Source: Neckera pumila
Lineage: Eukaryota; Streptophyta; Bryopsida; Hypnales; Neckeraceae
Direction: 5' to 3'
DNA length: 64,000 nt
NCBI GenBank assembly: GCA_963969595.1
Contig: OZ018409.1
Coordinates: forward strand, 26,487,282-26,551,281
A program made the translations under genes and the position numbers. Shown one piece after another: positions 1-11,887 of this stretch. How positions within the stretch are numbered: position 1 is the first letter of the stretch; each line of letters opens with the position of its first letter. The notes under the pieces were generated by a model that was not told where the DNA came from, made no database searches, and was given only the letters and a program-made list of their open reading frames with translations.

Positions 1-1489
1 GGGACTAGTGTAAAGGAAAAAACTTAATTTTTGTTTATTTTTTAAAATTTTGGATACCCCAATAATTGTAAACTTTTACCAAACAAATTGTGGGATATTA
101 ACATTTGAAGTGAATGGATTTTACAGAATTAGACAAGGTCACAAACATACAAGATCATGAGATTATAAATCCTCTTAACCCGTAGAGGACCAAAGTTCCT
201 TTGGGGGACAAAATGGAAATTGGATAAGCATATACTATCATGCTTTTTTTTTCAAATCTTTGGCAATTTTTTAGGAGAGAGAGTTTTGTAAGGCCTATGC
301 GGAAATCAAAATTTTACACCAATTGGTTTTGTCATTCAAAAATTATTACAAATCTTAGACAATTTACACATTAGGGATAGGGCGGGCAAAATAGATTATA
401 CTCAATTCTACAATATGTAGGTTGGAGGGGCAATGCTATCATGGAGATAAGGGCAACAAGAGTAGGGCCTATTGATGGGTTGGCAAATGACTTGAAGTTA
501 GCAGCAGCGACTGATTGAGCTTCAAAGGCTGCGATTGTTTGGTGGTCATGGCCTTAACAAGGAGGTCGGGAGTGATATAGAAGCTCATGTTGAATAGTCC
601 AACAATTGTAGTGTCAACTGCAATGGAGCAATTACATTTTTGTTGAATTTCTACAATATCTATATTTTTTGGATTGAGAAGCATGATCTTGATTCATAGA
701 GGTCTTGCAATTTCAAATTACGGTAGAATCAAAACCTAGACTATCTAATTTTGTAATTCAAAAAATTTTGTACTTCAAAACGGTTGTCTTTTACAATTTT
801 AGTAATGATTTGTAGCCCGCAAATGCTATAAAAAGTCAAATTTCAAATTCAAACAAAGCCAAGCTTGCTAATTGCCTTAGTCCTCAACCTAATTGAAGCA
901 ACATCAATAAGTGCAACTTACATGAGCTAAAAAAATACAACCCATTTTCACAAAGGTAGACAAAAATCTCCTTACTGTATCAGTATTGGAACCTCCACTT
1001 GTCAATGCACCTCCCTTTTCATTGAATTCTACCTCACATTCACTTCTATTATACCCTTTCATCTTTTCATGCAAGAAAGTGGAAAAAAAAAGGCATTCCA
1101 AACTTGAAATGCTATTTTTTTCTACTATATGATCCCACAATGAAAAAGTTAGAAATACAAAGGAGGATTTTGTCTACACTGATAAGAAGTAGAAGAGCCA
1201 TAATATATGAGAGATCTATTATAAAGAACAAAGAGGTGGATGTCTTTTCTTTCTAGAACTTCTTCCTACTTAATGCTTGCTTTTTCAATTTCTCATAAAG
1301 GTTATCTCTAATGTCTTGCAAATCATTTAGGATGGTTTACCCATGAGGAGAAACTGCAGGTTGCTAGCAAAATTTGCATCTACATCTAATGATCTTCTCC
1401 CACCATCATATAATCCTACAAGTCCATCTAGAGCAATTGAAGAAGCGGACTAACCAAACCCTTGTATATGCCTCTTGTACTAAAAAAAA
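1..1489. other. AT-rich intergenic DNA, no gene seen
   Basis: No convincing coding sequence; the open frames are short, and several lack an ATG. The one recognisable item is a degenerate TTAA-type transposon end at about 175-215 (TTAA, then CCCGTAGAGGACC, then a TTCCTTTGGGGGAC hairpin-like stretch), resembling the better preserved end at 8761. Its partner end was not found. Confidence 0.5.
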
Positions 1490-1873
<384 letters not shown>

Positions 1874-2612
1874 TATTAGACAGTTTCAAGCCTCAAGATG
1901 CTGTAGAAATTGGCAAATATGACCACAATTACTTTGACAATCAAAAACATTGAACAAAAGGAAAGAGTCATCTTGTGAAGAATTGGATGAAGATGACATC
2001 TTTGAAGGAGACAACGGATCTTGAACCGTATAGGAGTTGTGGTGGCCATCGGAGTTGAGACAAATTCCTAAGAGTCTTTCATTCAAGAAGCAAGGTCATC
2101 CACTTCAAAAAAAGGCAAAAGTCTAGAATCAAGGAGCAGTTGAGAGTTGAGAACCAAATCAACGTTAAGGGTGGAAGGAAGCGGGGAAGGAGCCATTTGG
2201 CAGAAGGTTGTTCAAGTTGGGAAAATGTCCTCATGTGAAATCGGTGAGTGTCCGTCAAGAGTCACTAAGTAGGATCCAGGTTTTCAATGCAGAGACTAGG
2301 AAAGGTGACGTCAAGATCACCTGTATGTAATAGTGAAATTAGGTTGCCCATCACTAATTTCTCGACATTCTACACTGTACAAATATATGTTGTTATTGTA
2401 GAAGGACGCAATAATGCAAGAATTATATGTATTGCATGGGTTGATTTACTAGTTCTGGACTAGGTTTAGAGAGTCACATGTGCCTCCATGTGAACAAGCA
2501 GTGAGTCATAACTTATAAGGCAACTTCTCTAATAGAGGCAACCTAACTGCTAAGGCAACCTAATTTTACTATTTTGTGTAGTTTCAATTGCTTTGTATGC
2601 ACACTTGTTAAC
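1874..2612. other. Intergenic, nothing recognised
   Basis: Mixed-composition DNA with no supported gene, RNA or repeat. The open frames are short and show no family signature. Confidence 0.45.
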
Positions 2613-3538
2613 TTAACCCCTCAAATTCTATACTATATTTTCACCAAAAACACTCCAAATTGCCATTTTAGTACAAGTACCAAATTTTTGAAAAAAAACT
2701 TTTTTTGACACACGTAATCGTAGAATCTTGTAGTATGCTGACTTGAAAACATGTTATAAAAATTTCAGAAATTTCCATTGCATAGATTGCAAGATATAAG
2801 CATTCAAATTTACGAAAATCATTTTTAGGCCCTGCAATAACCAGGGCAACTTCACTTCACAAGCTCACTTTTCTATGCAAAAATGTCCAAAATGGTGGTG
2901 CTTCTTTGGATCCTTTTCCTGGACAAGCTGACCACATGATTGAAAAAATTCAGATCATTTGGAATTGTACAATATATAGGAAAAAAATAGTAAGTAGACT
3001 GAAGTAGAGATTGATTCAAAATACTAAATTGTTAAGAATTAAGTTATGGAATTGAAAAACGCCAATCCCAATGGTTGCAATGTTGTGATAAACAATACAC
3101 ATCCTATGATTTTATTTTTTCAAAAAATGTTGAAAATTGAATAAGATAAAGGACTTCAAAGTTTATTTTAAAGTATAAAATCTATAATTGCCCGCAAACA
3201 AAAAATCCTCATAACTTTTGACTCATTGATTGAAATGGAATTCTTCAAAGCTTTCCACATATGTATAATTCTAGAAAATCAATTTCAGATTTTTGTTTTT
3301 GAAAAAAGTGATTTTTTCTGATCTACCCGGATTGCCCAATTACAAAAAAATAACAAATTAGGCCATAATTTTTTACTCATATTTCCAAATGTCATGAAAT
3401 TTAGTGCATATGAAAAAAAAACTTGTCTCCATCTTCTTGTAAAATTTGGTTCCAAAATATAGAAATCTCTAGTCGTACACACTCCTGTGCAAATTTTTAT
3501 GTAGCCAAAAAACACATGTTGGTCCTTTTAGGGATTAA
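2613..3538. mobile_element. TTAA-bounded piggyBac-type MITE (family 2), about 0.92 kb
   Basis: Starts with TTAA at 2613-2616 followed by CCCCTCAAATTCTA, and ends with GGTCCTTTTAGGGA before TTAA at 3535-3538. Inner sequence on the left (caccaaaaacactccaaa, gtacaagtacc) matches the elements at 51868-52776 and, reversed, at 25672-26604. The right side (gccaaaaaacacatgttggt) matches the same relatives. Non-coding. TTAA target duplication is characteristic of piggyBac-superfamily transposition; the assignment rests on that and on the family-wide terminal motif. Confidence 0.8.
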
Positions 3539-4653
3539 CCCCTCACTAATCCAACTTGACCAACACATTTTATGAGAAGCATATGGCTTTATGCAACTTC
3601 TCATAAATCCATCATCCTCTTAGAAACATTCCACCATTGAATGTGGAAGCCATCCCTCTTTCATAAATTGAGAATCTTTTGTCCTTTCTACATTTGGTAG
3701 GGAGACGATTGAGATCATAATGTTTCATCATACAAGTAGTATTGTGGCAATGGGAACACATTTGGTCTCCTTGGACGATGAAGAAGCTTTGTTGATAGCC
3801 AACCACGCTGGAAGTGGAAAAAAGAAGGAAGCCAAGAAGACCCACTTCACAATCTTGGTTGGAATGCAAGATGTTAATTCCTACATGACCAACTTGTGTT
3901 TTTTGGCTACATAGAGATTTTGGATAGGTAAATGTGACTAGAGATTTGCATATTTCAGGCCCTAACTTTAATAGAAGGTGGAGACAAGGAATATCTTTCA
4001 TGCGAACAAAATTTTATGACACTTGGAAATATGATCAAAAGTTCTGGCCTAATATGTTACTTTTATCTTTGGGTGGGCAGTCTAGGCTAATAAACATATA
4101 TATATATATATATATATTTCAAAAAAAAATATTTGAAATTGGTTTTCTAGAGTTATATATACCGTATGTGGAAAGCTTTGAATAATTCTATTTCAATCAA
4201 TGAGTCAAAAGTTGGTTTTCAGAGACTCCATACCTACCCTCAAACTAAAATTCCTCATAACTTTCATCTTATTAATCAAAATTGAATGGTTCAAAGCTTC
4301 CTATGTTTATATAAATCTAAAGAAACAATTTCAATGTTTGTTTTTTTAAAGTAGTTTTTAAAGAAATTTTTTGAGCTGCCCGAGCTGCCCAAAGATCAAA
4401 GAAATTGACATATCATACAATAACTTTTTAACCACAAAACCTTTTTTTTTTTTTGGAAAATTGTGAAAATTGAATTTAGAAAAATGAATCCAACAAGTTA
4501 CTTTTTCATGATGAAAATTGTTGCGCCTTAAAGCTAGTCCTTGTTCTATGTTATGTGAAATTTTCAAAGAAAAAAAATAAAAATTCCATTTGTATTGAAC
4601 TGCCCCAAATCACTATGTTGCCAAAAAATGGTGCTTGGTCCTTTAGGGGTTAA
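3535..4653. mobile_element. Probable second TTAA-type element abutting the first in inverted orientation
   Basis: The right end is clear: GGTCCTTTAGGGG followed by TTAA at 4650-4653. The left end is taken as the same TTAA that closes the preceding element, followed by CCCCTCACTAATCC, and is less certain. Sequence at about 3915-4040 (tagagatttgcat, aatagaaggtggagacaagga) is the reverse complement of 3410-3490 in the neighbouring element, so the two copies lie head to head. A short (TA)n tract sits near 4098-4117. Non-coding. Confidence 0.5.
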
Positions 4654-6542
4654 TGTAGAGAGGTGTTGTAAATGGAAAAGTAATGCAATTGTTTCCTATA
4701 ATGTACTGAAATTGACATTTTGTGAATGGAATTCCAGGATCATCATCAAATTCTCCATCTGTTGAATCCAATCAGCATAATGAAAAAAACATTTGTGCAT
4801 CCATTTCCAAAATTTTATTGAACCCGCAGAGAACAAAATCCAACTCTGTAGAGCAACATTTGGAGTTGGAGTTTCAGAGTAGGACGCCCCATTGACATGC
4901 CCCCAAAGAGATGCAGTTGACAAAATGGGCACCTGGGCCAAATTCAAAGTTTGCACTCAAGGGCCCATTGGAAGTAGACAAATGACAAATTCAAGGAGGT
5001 GGCATGTAAGGTATCATTATTTAGCAGCATCAGAACTCCAACTGGATATGGGTCCTTTGTTCAAGTCAAAGTTCAATGTCAGTGGGAAAAAGGTGGTGTG
5101 CGGATCAAAAAATCATGATTGACATATTAACTTTCAGTTACAGGATTTTTTGCCAATTGTTGTTTTGGCTGTACCCTGTTAACAACTGAAGTGAGGGACA
5201 CACTCTACAGAATGAATGCCTCTGTTTTTCAAGTGGGTGAATGCAACAGAGATCAACATTGACGATCTGGAACAAATGAAAGAACAAGCAGCGGAGTTGG
5301 CATGCCACTTAGAGTGGTATCAGTCCCTCCTAGCATTTTGGACATCTGAGTTCTTGAATAAAGTGCATTTGGTGGATGATATAGAGACTGTATGCCTGCC
5401 AAGTACATTATCAGTGGATGTGTTTTATAGAAAGACACTTGAAGGAACAAAAAGGTTAACTTATATGAGGCAGACGGCAAGACGGACACGTGGTTTTTGA
5501 GGCCATGCACTTTAATATGACAGAGTAAGCTTATGTTCTCAAAACTGATCTATTAGTTGGCTCCAGTGTTTTGGAACCGACTGGAAGAGGACGGTCAATG
5601 TTAGAACTTAGGTTTGAAGCTTCCCAAAGCATACCGGACCAGGAGCATACCTACTATTTTGTACGAGCAAGCTCACCGCTTTGTCATAATGAACCACCCT
5701 GTGTTGGTGCCATGGCGAAAATGGTAGGAAGCTGAGAAGAATAATCTTCATCATTGCAAGCTGCCAAAATCCAAAGAGTGGTTGCCCAATGAAGTAAAAT
5801 GTGCTACACAGGATGGGGAGGATGGGGATTACATGGTGACGTGTCTAGCGAGGAGTCGAGGACCTACGTAGAAGAAGTCCATTTCTTCATCCAAGGAAGG
5901 AGACATTTTCAAATTGTGGAGAGATAAGGAGAAATTGGCCACTTACAGCTCCAGCATTCTGTCTTATTTTGATTTTGGTGGCTCCCCAAAATCTATGGTC
6001 TTCTCACTCATATCATTCAGCTTAGGCATGACAGACACTGCTAAATGTTGTTCAAGGGCCAATGGTATGACAAAAAATTGACTAAATCAGGAGAAAGTAG
6101 TAGTGACCAGTAACTGATGTTTCAGGCATAAATTATCCAAGTAAAAATCAGTTTGATTACCCATCAGAACAAGGTCACTTTTGAACCCTTTGTTTAGGCT
6201 GAGCATGTTATAAGGGTCTTTTACGTGGAAGATTTAACGCACTCTGGAAGGTCGTTAATGTTGGATGCCCTAGCAAGGGCAGAACTGGTAATCTACAAGT
6301 TTCCATAGGCGAATACTACAGATGAGCATCTACCTAGGATGATCAATTCGGAGCTAGTAAATGAAGTCATTGAGGTAGTGGAGGTCAGGATGAAAAGCAA
6401 ACAATAAGTTCTAATGGAGATAGTGATTAGTGAAGATTACAGTTCATGGGATGAACATTGCTGAGTCTTGGGAACAAAGTAGAAAACTGAGTTTTAGAAG
6501 ACTAGTAGGGACATTACATTTGCTTACCTCTGATGAGTTCAA
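4654..6542 (+). other. Decayed coding-like sequence, unidentified
   Basis: Two plus-strand stretches look like former protein-coding DNA: an open frame at 5216-5500 (94 residues, ATG start, containing DVFYRKTLEG), and 5655-5869 (with QAHRFVIMNHPVLVPW and VTCLARSRGPT), which is broken by in-frame stops. Between them, ADGKTDTWFLRP can be read near 5470-5510 in another frame. The pattern of readable segments separated by frameshifts and stops suggests a transposon-derived pseudogene. I could not match it to a family, so no function is assigned. Confidence 0.35.
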
Positions 6543-6774
6543 TACATAACATTATTAACCATTGCTGGGGGGGTTCCTTTGCTCTCCCCAAAATCAGGAG
6601 CCCCCCAGCAAGAAAGTCTCCCTGCCAACCAATTGCATGTTCGAGCTCTGACAACAAAGTACTGTCTAGCCAATTGAATTGCCAGTGTTATAACTGAAGT
6701 CTCCCCCCAAGCATCTAGGGGGCATTATGCCTCCACCTGGGGGAGGCATCTTCCCTGGTTAACAATGTTATGTA
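6543..6774. mobile_element. 232-bp element with 19-bp terminal inverted repeats
   Basis: Left tip TACATAACATTATTAACCA (6543-6561) is inverted at the right tip TGGTTAACAATGTTATGTA (6756-6774) with one mismatch. Inside are further inverted G-rich/C-rich stretches (gctggggggg near 6563 and ccccccagc near 6600). A 27-bp direct repeat (attTGCTTACCTCTGATGAG and following bases) occurs at 6518-6544 and 6786-6812, just outside the tips, so flank duplication accompanied or followed the insertion. No coding capacity. Superfamily not determined. Confidence 0.6.
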
Positions 6775-8050
6775 TAGAGCTAGATATTTGCTTACCTCTG
6801 ATGAGTTCAATATAGAGCTCGGAGTGGTTAAAACGACCACCAAATGTCGTTCAGGACGTCGTTTCAACCGGTATTTTCCTACCTCAGACACAAATTACGG
6901 GGACTGGGCTTGGCTGGCAGCAGCGAAGCTGTCTGCAATGTCCGTTTCATGTGCGCCCCAATAAAAACAAAATACTGCATCCAGCAGTCTGGCGTATCTT
7001 TCTTTCACGCTTTCCAAAATCCAAAGCTCAGAGAGCAGAACTACCCCGAAGTCCCGCCCCTGCGGCCTCATCAATGCGCGGAGCTGCCATCAGTTTCTTA
7101 CAACTCTGTCTGCACACAGTCTGTATGGCTGCTCCCGCGGTAAATGAGTTAACGAAGCTCGGTCAAATATTGCAGACTGGTTTTAGTAACTTCATTATCA
7201 TCTCACAAATCCGTGTCATAAGTTATACCTCTGCTTGCTGGCTTGGCTTGGCTTGGGTTGATTCCTATCTTCCTCTTCTGGGACTCTGCGAGGCTGAAGC
7301 GGGCATGATGTTCCCCCTGCGCAATTGGAGATCAGTGTCCATTCTGACATTAATCACGTAACCATATACTCGAGAGATTGTTTTCTTTTTCTTTCCTTCT
7401 TAAAAAGGGAACGGCGTGAGATTGTTTGTTTGTTTTCTTTTTTCATTTCGGGGAGCAATTAAAAAGAGATCGAAAAACAGGATTGGCATGGGAGTTGGTT
7501 TCGCAGCGTCAATGTGCTCCAATTGAAGACTCAGATCAGTCTACTTCCCTATGAACTTAAGCTTAGTTACCTTTGGTTACACAGGTCTGCGGTGAAGCTC
7601 CTGTAGAACTCCTGGCTGGAGGAAGTAAGTTACCTGCGGCACTTAACTTAATTCCAGCCCAGAATCATCGACCAGAATGTTGGTTCCAGAACTTGAAGTC
7701 ATTCGGGGTATCTGAAGCGGTGATCCTCGCCTCTGCCAGCAATCGATTCTTGCCTGCCACTCTCAATCATTCAGAATTTTGACCGCAGGGGGGTAGGGAT
7801 TCCTAAACAACTGAAGGATTCATAATTTTTGCCCCTGTCTAATTCAAATAATCAACAATTATAGTCAATGCAGATGGAGGCATTTGTTGGAAGCTGTGTA
7901 TCATGGAGTAGTTAACTATGTTGTGTAAATTGATTTGACCAATTAAATCTCAAACTAGAAGGGTTTTTTTTGCTTTTAAAGTAGAAGGTTTGTCAAGTGT
8001 TTAATTATGGCTTTGGAAAGGTATGTTAACACTTTGTGTTAAAGAGTATT
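6775..8050. other. Intergenic, moderately GC-rich, no gene recognised
   Basis: Balanced base composition and an open frame with an ATG at 6951-7361 (136 residues) give a gene-like look. The translation has no recognisable motif and no spliced partner exons were found. 7570-7780 has a similar appearance. These could be exons of an unrecognised gene or old transposon sequence. Confidence 0.3.
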
Positions 8051-8338
8051 CATTAGAAGAGATTTGAGGGCATTAGAGGGCCGTTTCAAGCCCGTTCCCA
8101 ATGCTGTCCCAATTCTGTGAACAGCCGGTACGGGCTGTCAGAATATTTTTTTTCAGAAAAAAAAATTGCCCAAAATATCATTCTAAGCAATTTTTTTTTT
8201 TTTTTTTTTTTTCAAAAATGATGTGGCACTCTCTCGACCACGTCAACCCAACAGCTTTCCTGCGTTCCACACCGTGGGAACGCTACGGGAACGCAGGATA
8301 ACTTGCGAGCTTTTGGAGGCCTCAAATCTCTTCTAATG
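8051..8338. mobile_element. CATTAG-ended MITE, 288 bp, with 3-bp ATT duplication
   Basis: The left tip CATTAGAAGAGATTTGAGG is exactly inverted at the right tip CCTCAAATCTCTTCTAATG. The element is flanked by ATT at 8048-8050 and 8339-8341. The inside is GC-rich with several copies of the word GTTCC/GGAAC and a poly-T tract near 8191-8212. Three-base target duplications fit the CACTA (En/Spm) superfamily, but the tip is CATTA rather than CACTA, so the assignment is an inference. Related copies lie at 1490, 45171 and 53123. Confidence 0.8.
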
Positions 8339-8760
8339 ATTACTGAGGGTCCGCTTAGGAACAAATTTAGACCTACTTCGAGACAAGATTCACACTAGAA
8401 ATATTGCCAAGTGCAAACATACCTTAAGTAAATTGAGTTTTCAATCATGAAAGCAAAGACTTTTGAAAGATTTTTTCTAAGTGAAAAGAAATAGGAAACG
8501 CTTCAAAACCTACTTCATGCACAAATGGCATATGACCATTGACTATTGTTTAGATTTTTTGAATTTTTAACCTCTTCAAGTCTTTAAGTTTGTAAATCGA
8601 AAAAACATGCAACTTCTTTATTTCATTAGTACTAGGGATAACCAATTTTTTAAGTGTGAAGTTATATTTTAAACTCCAACTTTTAACAATAGTTCATCGA
8701 TGGTATTCACCAGAAGTTGTAAACTACTAGTATCCCCAGATTGTATCCATACCAATCCCT
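8339..8760. other. Intergenic, nothing recognised
   Basis: AT-rich stretch with no supported feature. Confidence 0.5.
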
Positions 8761-8815
8761 TTAACCCCTAAAGGACCATTGTCCCTTCGGGGGACAAATG
8801 GGATTTTGGGCATAT
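8761..8815. repeat. TTAA-type transposon end with subterminal hairpin
   Basis: TTAA at 8761-8764 followed by CCCCTAAAGGACC, then TTGTCCC-TTCG-GGGGACAAA, a near-perfect small hairpin, then TGGGATTTTGGGCA. The same arrangement is found at 53444 and, inverted, at 21857 and 23263. The matching far end may be the one at 11887, but the 3.1 kb between them is mostly unrelated DNA. Confidence 0.75.
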
Positions 8816-9431
8816 ACCTTTTGTGGGTAAAAATTCATAAATTTTTTTGAAACTTTTATGGCAGATGAAGAATTGAAAGAGGTACGCGGGGTTCCAAAAA
8901 TTTTGGGAATTGGATTTTCTAGCAAGAAGTTATAGACAATTTTATAGAAAGTGGGGGAGGAGGGGTAGTTCGGGCAAGGCCTGTAGCCAGTAACAAGGTG
9001 TTGATTGTGTGGAGGGCACTTGGAGCGGGCAAGGCAACGGGCTGAAAAAACTGGGTCTCCCACTACGGCCGGCTTTGACAAGTCTTCGATAGCATTGCTG
9101 CCGAGGGGCTCTCTCCCAGTCTACGAAGGAGGAACCAGAAGGAGGTCTGCAATTCTGCTCCGGCACAGGGTGTCAGCAGCCTGCAACGTTGAGGGAGTCT
9201 GTCGCATGCGAGTCGAGGGTGTCAGCGGCCTGGAAAGAGCCCCATCACTCCGATGACGCTGCCGGTGACCAGAAGCGGCGACCGCAGGGCAGCACGAACC
9301 CACCTCGGTCGGCGCCCACAACATCAGCAGCCTGCATCGTTGTCCTCCTCTGCAGCAACGGCGCCGCCTGCGGCCATCAATCAAGGTGGCTGCAGGTTAG
9401 GAAAACAATTTATAGTTGCGCTTCTTTCGTG
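8816..9431. other. GC-rich non-coding stretch
   Basis: From about 8960 to 9400 the base composition rises sharply compared with the surroundings. All frames are open only for short distances, on both strands equally, as expected from GC-rich DNA. No protein family, rRNA or tRNA was recognised. Confidence 0.35.
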
Positions 9432-10570
9432 AAGACTAATGTGACTAATACCCCTTGGGGGCATTAGTCACATTAGTCACAGTTGAGTAAATTAGCCACA
9501 ACTTTTGCGTGGGTGGGTAAAATTCTATAAAAATTTGTATACATATTAATTACTATATTAGTCACCTTCTTGCAAATTTGTGGTAACATTGGAAACTTTT
9601 ATAAATTTTCAGCATTTTTTGATTGTTTTTACAACCAAGCCCAAAAAAAATAGGCATAGACATTGAATTGTCTAATTTTTTAGGTTGGGATGCTTGTTTA
9701 GGATTACTTGCAACTAGTGGGAAGTTTGTGGACAATTTCAAAATAGAAAAGGCACGTATTTTGGAAAATTGGCCCAACTGTGACTAATGTGACTAATACC
9801 CCTCGGGGGCATTAGTCACATTAGTCACAGTTGAGTAAATTAGCCACAACTTTTGCGTGGGTGGGTAAAATTCTATAAAAATTTGTGTACATATTAATTA
9901 CTATATTAGTCACCCGCTTGCAAATTTGTGGTAACATTGGACACTTTTATAAATTTTCAACATTTTTTGATTGTTTTTACAACCAAGCCCCCCAAAAATA
10001 GGCATAGATGTTGAATTGTCTAATTTTTTAGGTTGGGATGCTTGTTTAGGATTACTTGCAACTAGTGGGAAGTTTGTGGACAATTTCAAAATAGAAAAGG
10101 CACGTATTTTGGAAGATTGGCCCAACTGTGACTAATGTGACTAATACCCCTTGGGGGCATTAGTCACATTAGTCACATATGAACAAATTAGCCACAACTT
10201 TTGTTTGGGTGGGCAAAATTCTATAAAAAATTTGTGTTCATATTGTTTATTATATTAGGCACCCACTTGCAAATTTGGAGAAGCATTGAAAACATTTTTA
10301 AATTTTGAATTTTTTTGATTATTTTACCTTCTAATCTCAAAAAAACACGCATTGGTATACCCATTGCATTGTTTAATGTTTTAGGTTAGGATGCTTGTTT
10401 AGGATTACTTGCAACTATTGGGAAGTTTGTGGACAATTTCAAAATAGAGTAGGCACGTACTTTGGAAGATTGACCCAACTGTGACTAATGTGACTAATAC
10501 CCCTCGGGGGCATTAGTCACATTAGTCACAATTGAGTAAATTTGCCACAACTTTTGCGTGGGTGGGCACT
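9432..10570. repeat. Tandem repeat, about 348-bp unit, 3 copies plus a partial, with palindromic core
   Basis: The landmark GTGACTAATGTGACTAAT recurs at 9780, 10128 and 10481, and with changed first bases at 9432, giving periods of 348, 348 and 353. Each unit opens with an imperfect palindrome of about 50 bp: GTGACTAATGTGACTAATAC, then CCCyyGGGGG, then CATTAGTCACATTAGTCAC. The remainder of the unit is AT-rich and well conserved in copies 1 and 2, weaker in copy 3. Two minus-strand 71-residue frames (9562-9777, 9910-10125) are products of the repeat and need not be genes. The fourth copy is cut off at about 10570. Confidence 0.92.
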
Positions 10571-11639
10571 TTCCCTCGGGGGAGGGACTTGTGGCAGTTG
10601 TTACTACCATGGTGGAGAGCATTTTTTCTTTTGGAGCAGTATTCACAGTTCTATTTGGTTTCTACTACAGCATATTTTGGCTATATATTACTACTTAGAT
10701 ACTGCATTAATTCATAAATGACAAATTTATGGCACCATATTTCAAATCTTGGCACCATATTCCAATACTTCGGATGAATGTACATTTATGTAAATGAAAC
10801 AACTAAATTGCCATCTATAATTGTAGGTTTCATCTATTTCTATAATTGTATTTTTTTTTGTCAAAAACTCCCTAACTGCTATGGAAATCGCTTTGGGGAG
10901 TGCCTGGAACAGAGGTCCCAAAATTTCACCTGCTGTAGGTTGTATGTTTTAAAATTAAAAAAAATTGAAAAAAATTTCACCTGTTGTCCTTGGGAAGGGG
11001 TCATCTTCCGTTGGGAGAGGAGGAGGCAGGTCCCGTTGGAGAAGGGCCACCTGCCTCTCCCATCGGGGGCAGGCCACCCCCTGTCGCTCCCGTGGGAGCC
11101 TGCCCTGCCAGGCAGTGCAGCCCCTCGGCCAGAGGATGGTAGGGCCGTGGCCAGGTCAGCACTGCGCTGCGCTGCGGCCCTTGGCCAGAGCCAACAGACT
11201 CCCGGTCCAGGCCTGCCATCCCTCCCCAAGCTTCACTGTCAGAAAGGGAATGGAAGGGGCCCGGTGTCCACGTTGACAACCCCTGCAATTTCACAGCCCA
11301 AGTGAAATATTAGGTATTCCATTGTTTTTTGTTTGGAGAGGTGGTAAATTTTTTTTTTTTAATTTTTTTTGGCACGAAGCTATAGAAGAAGAACATGTTC
11401 TCAATCTGACTATTCGGATTTGGAAAATAAAATAAAATAAAATTTGGAGAATGATTACAAATTTCTCTAATGTAAATGTCATTTTGAAGACCTCCTGGCC
11501 TTCCCACATTTTTTTCCATATGATCCACTGCTCCAAACCATCTGAAAATTCTACAGCACATAGCTAACATAATGTACTAAAGAAAGAAAAAAAAAGCTCA
11601 AGTTTGTGTAGACCAAAATTTATCCTGTACAACCGGTCA
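10571..11639. other. Intergenic with a GC-rich patch, no gene recognised
   Basis: 10985-11290 is GC-rich and open in several frames on both strands with no motif in any. The rest is AT-rich. Nothing else is supported. Confidence 0.4.
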
Positions 11640-11887
11640 AAGCCAACTGAAATTGCAGGGCAACATCTAAAAAAACTTCTGCCCTAACTTTGAAAGCTCA
11701 TAACTTTCAATCCATACGGTCAAACGTGCTCAAATGTTTAGCACATGATCACTAACAAGTGAACTTCAACATCCTATGGTTTGATTTTCAAAAACCTATT
11801 TTTTGGGGCTTACTTTGGTGAACGCAGCTGAAATCACAGTTTTCACTGCATTCTCACAAAAAATGAGCTTGGTCCTTTAGGGGTTAA
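11640..11887. repeat. TTAA-type transposon right end
   Basis: Ends GGTCCTTTAGGGG and TTAA at 11884-11887. The preceding 240 bp (for example cataactttcaatccatacggtc) resemble inner sequence of other TTAA elements in the window. The left partner is uncertain. Confidence 0.65.

Noticed and set aside
3285..4185. Similar short peptides from 3285-3515 (minus), 3934-4185 (plus) and 25672-25902 (minus) as a conserved gene
   Set aside because: The shared sequence is the terminal part of family 2 TTAA elements; frames contain stops at different places and no copy has a full-length coding frame.
7573..7782. Possible exon of a host gene at 7573-7782
   Set aside because: No ATG at its head, no motif, and no clear partner exons; composition alone is not enough.
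9562..10125. Two near-identical 71-residue minus-strand frames (9562-9777 and 9910-10125) as a small gene family
   Set aside because: They lie at the same place in successive 348-bp tandem units, so similarity follows from the DNA repeat; the third unit does not keep the frame.
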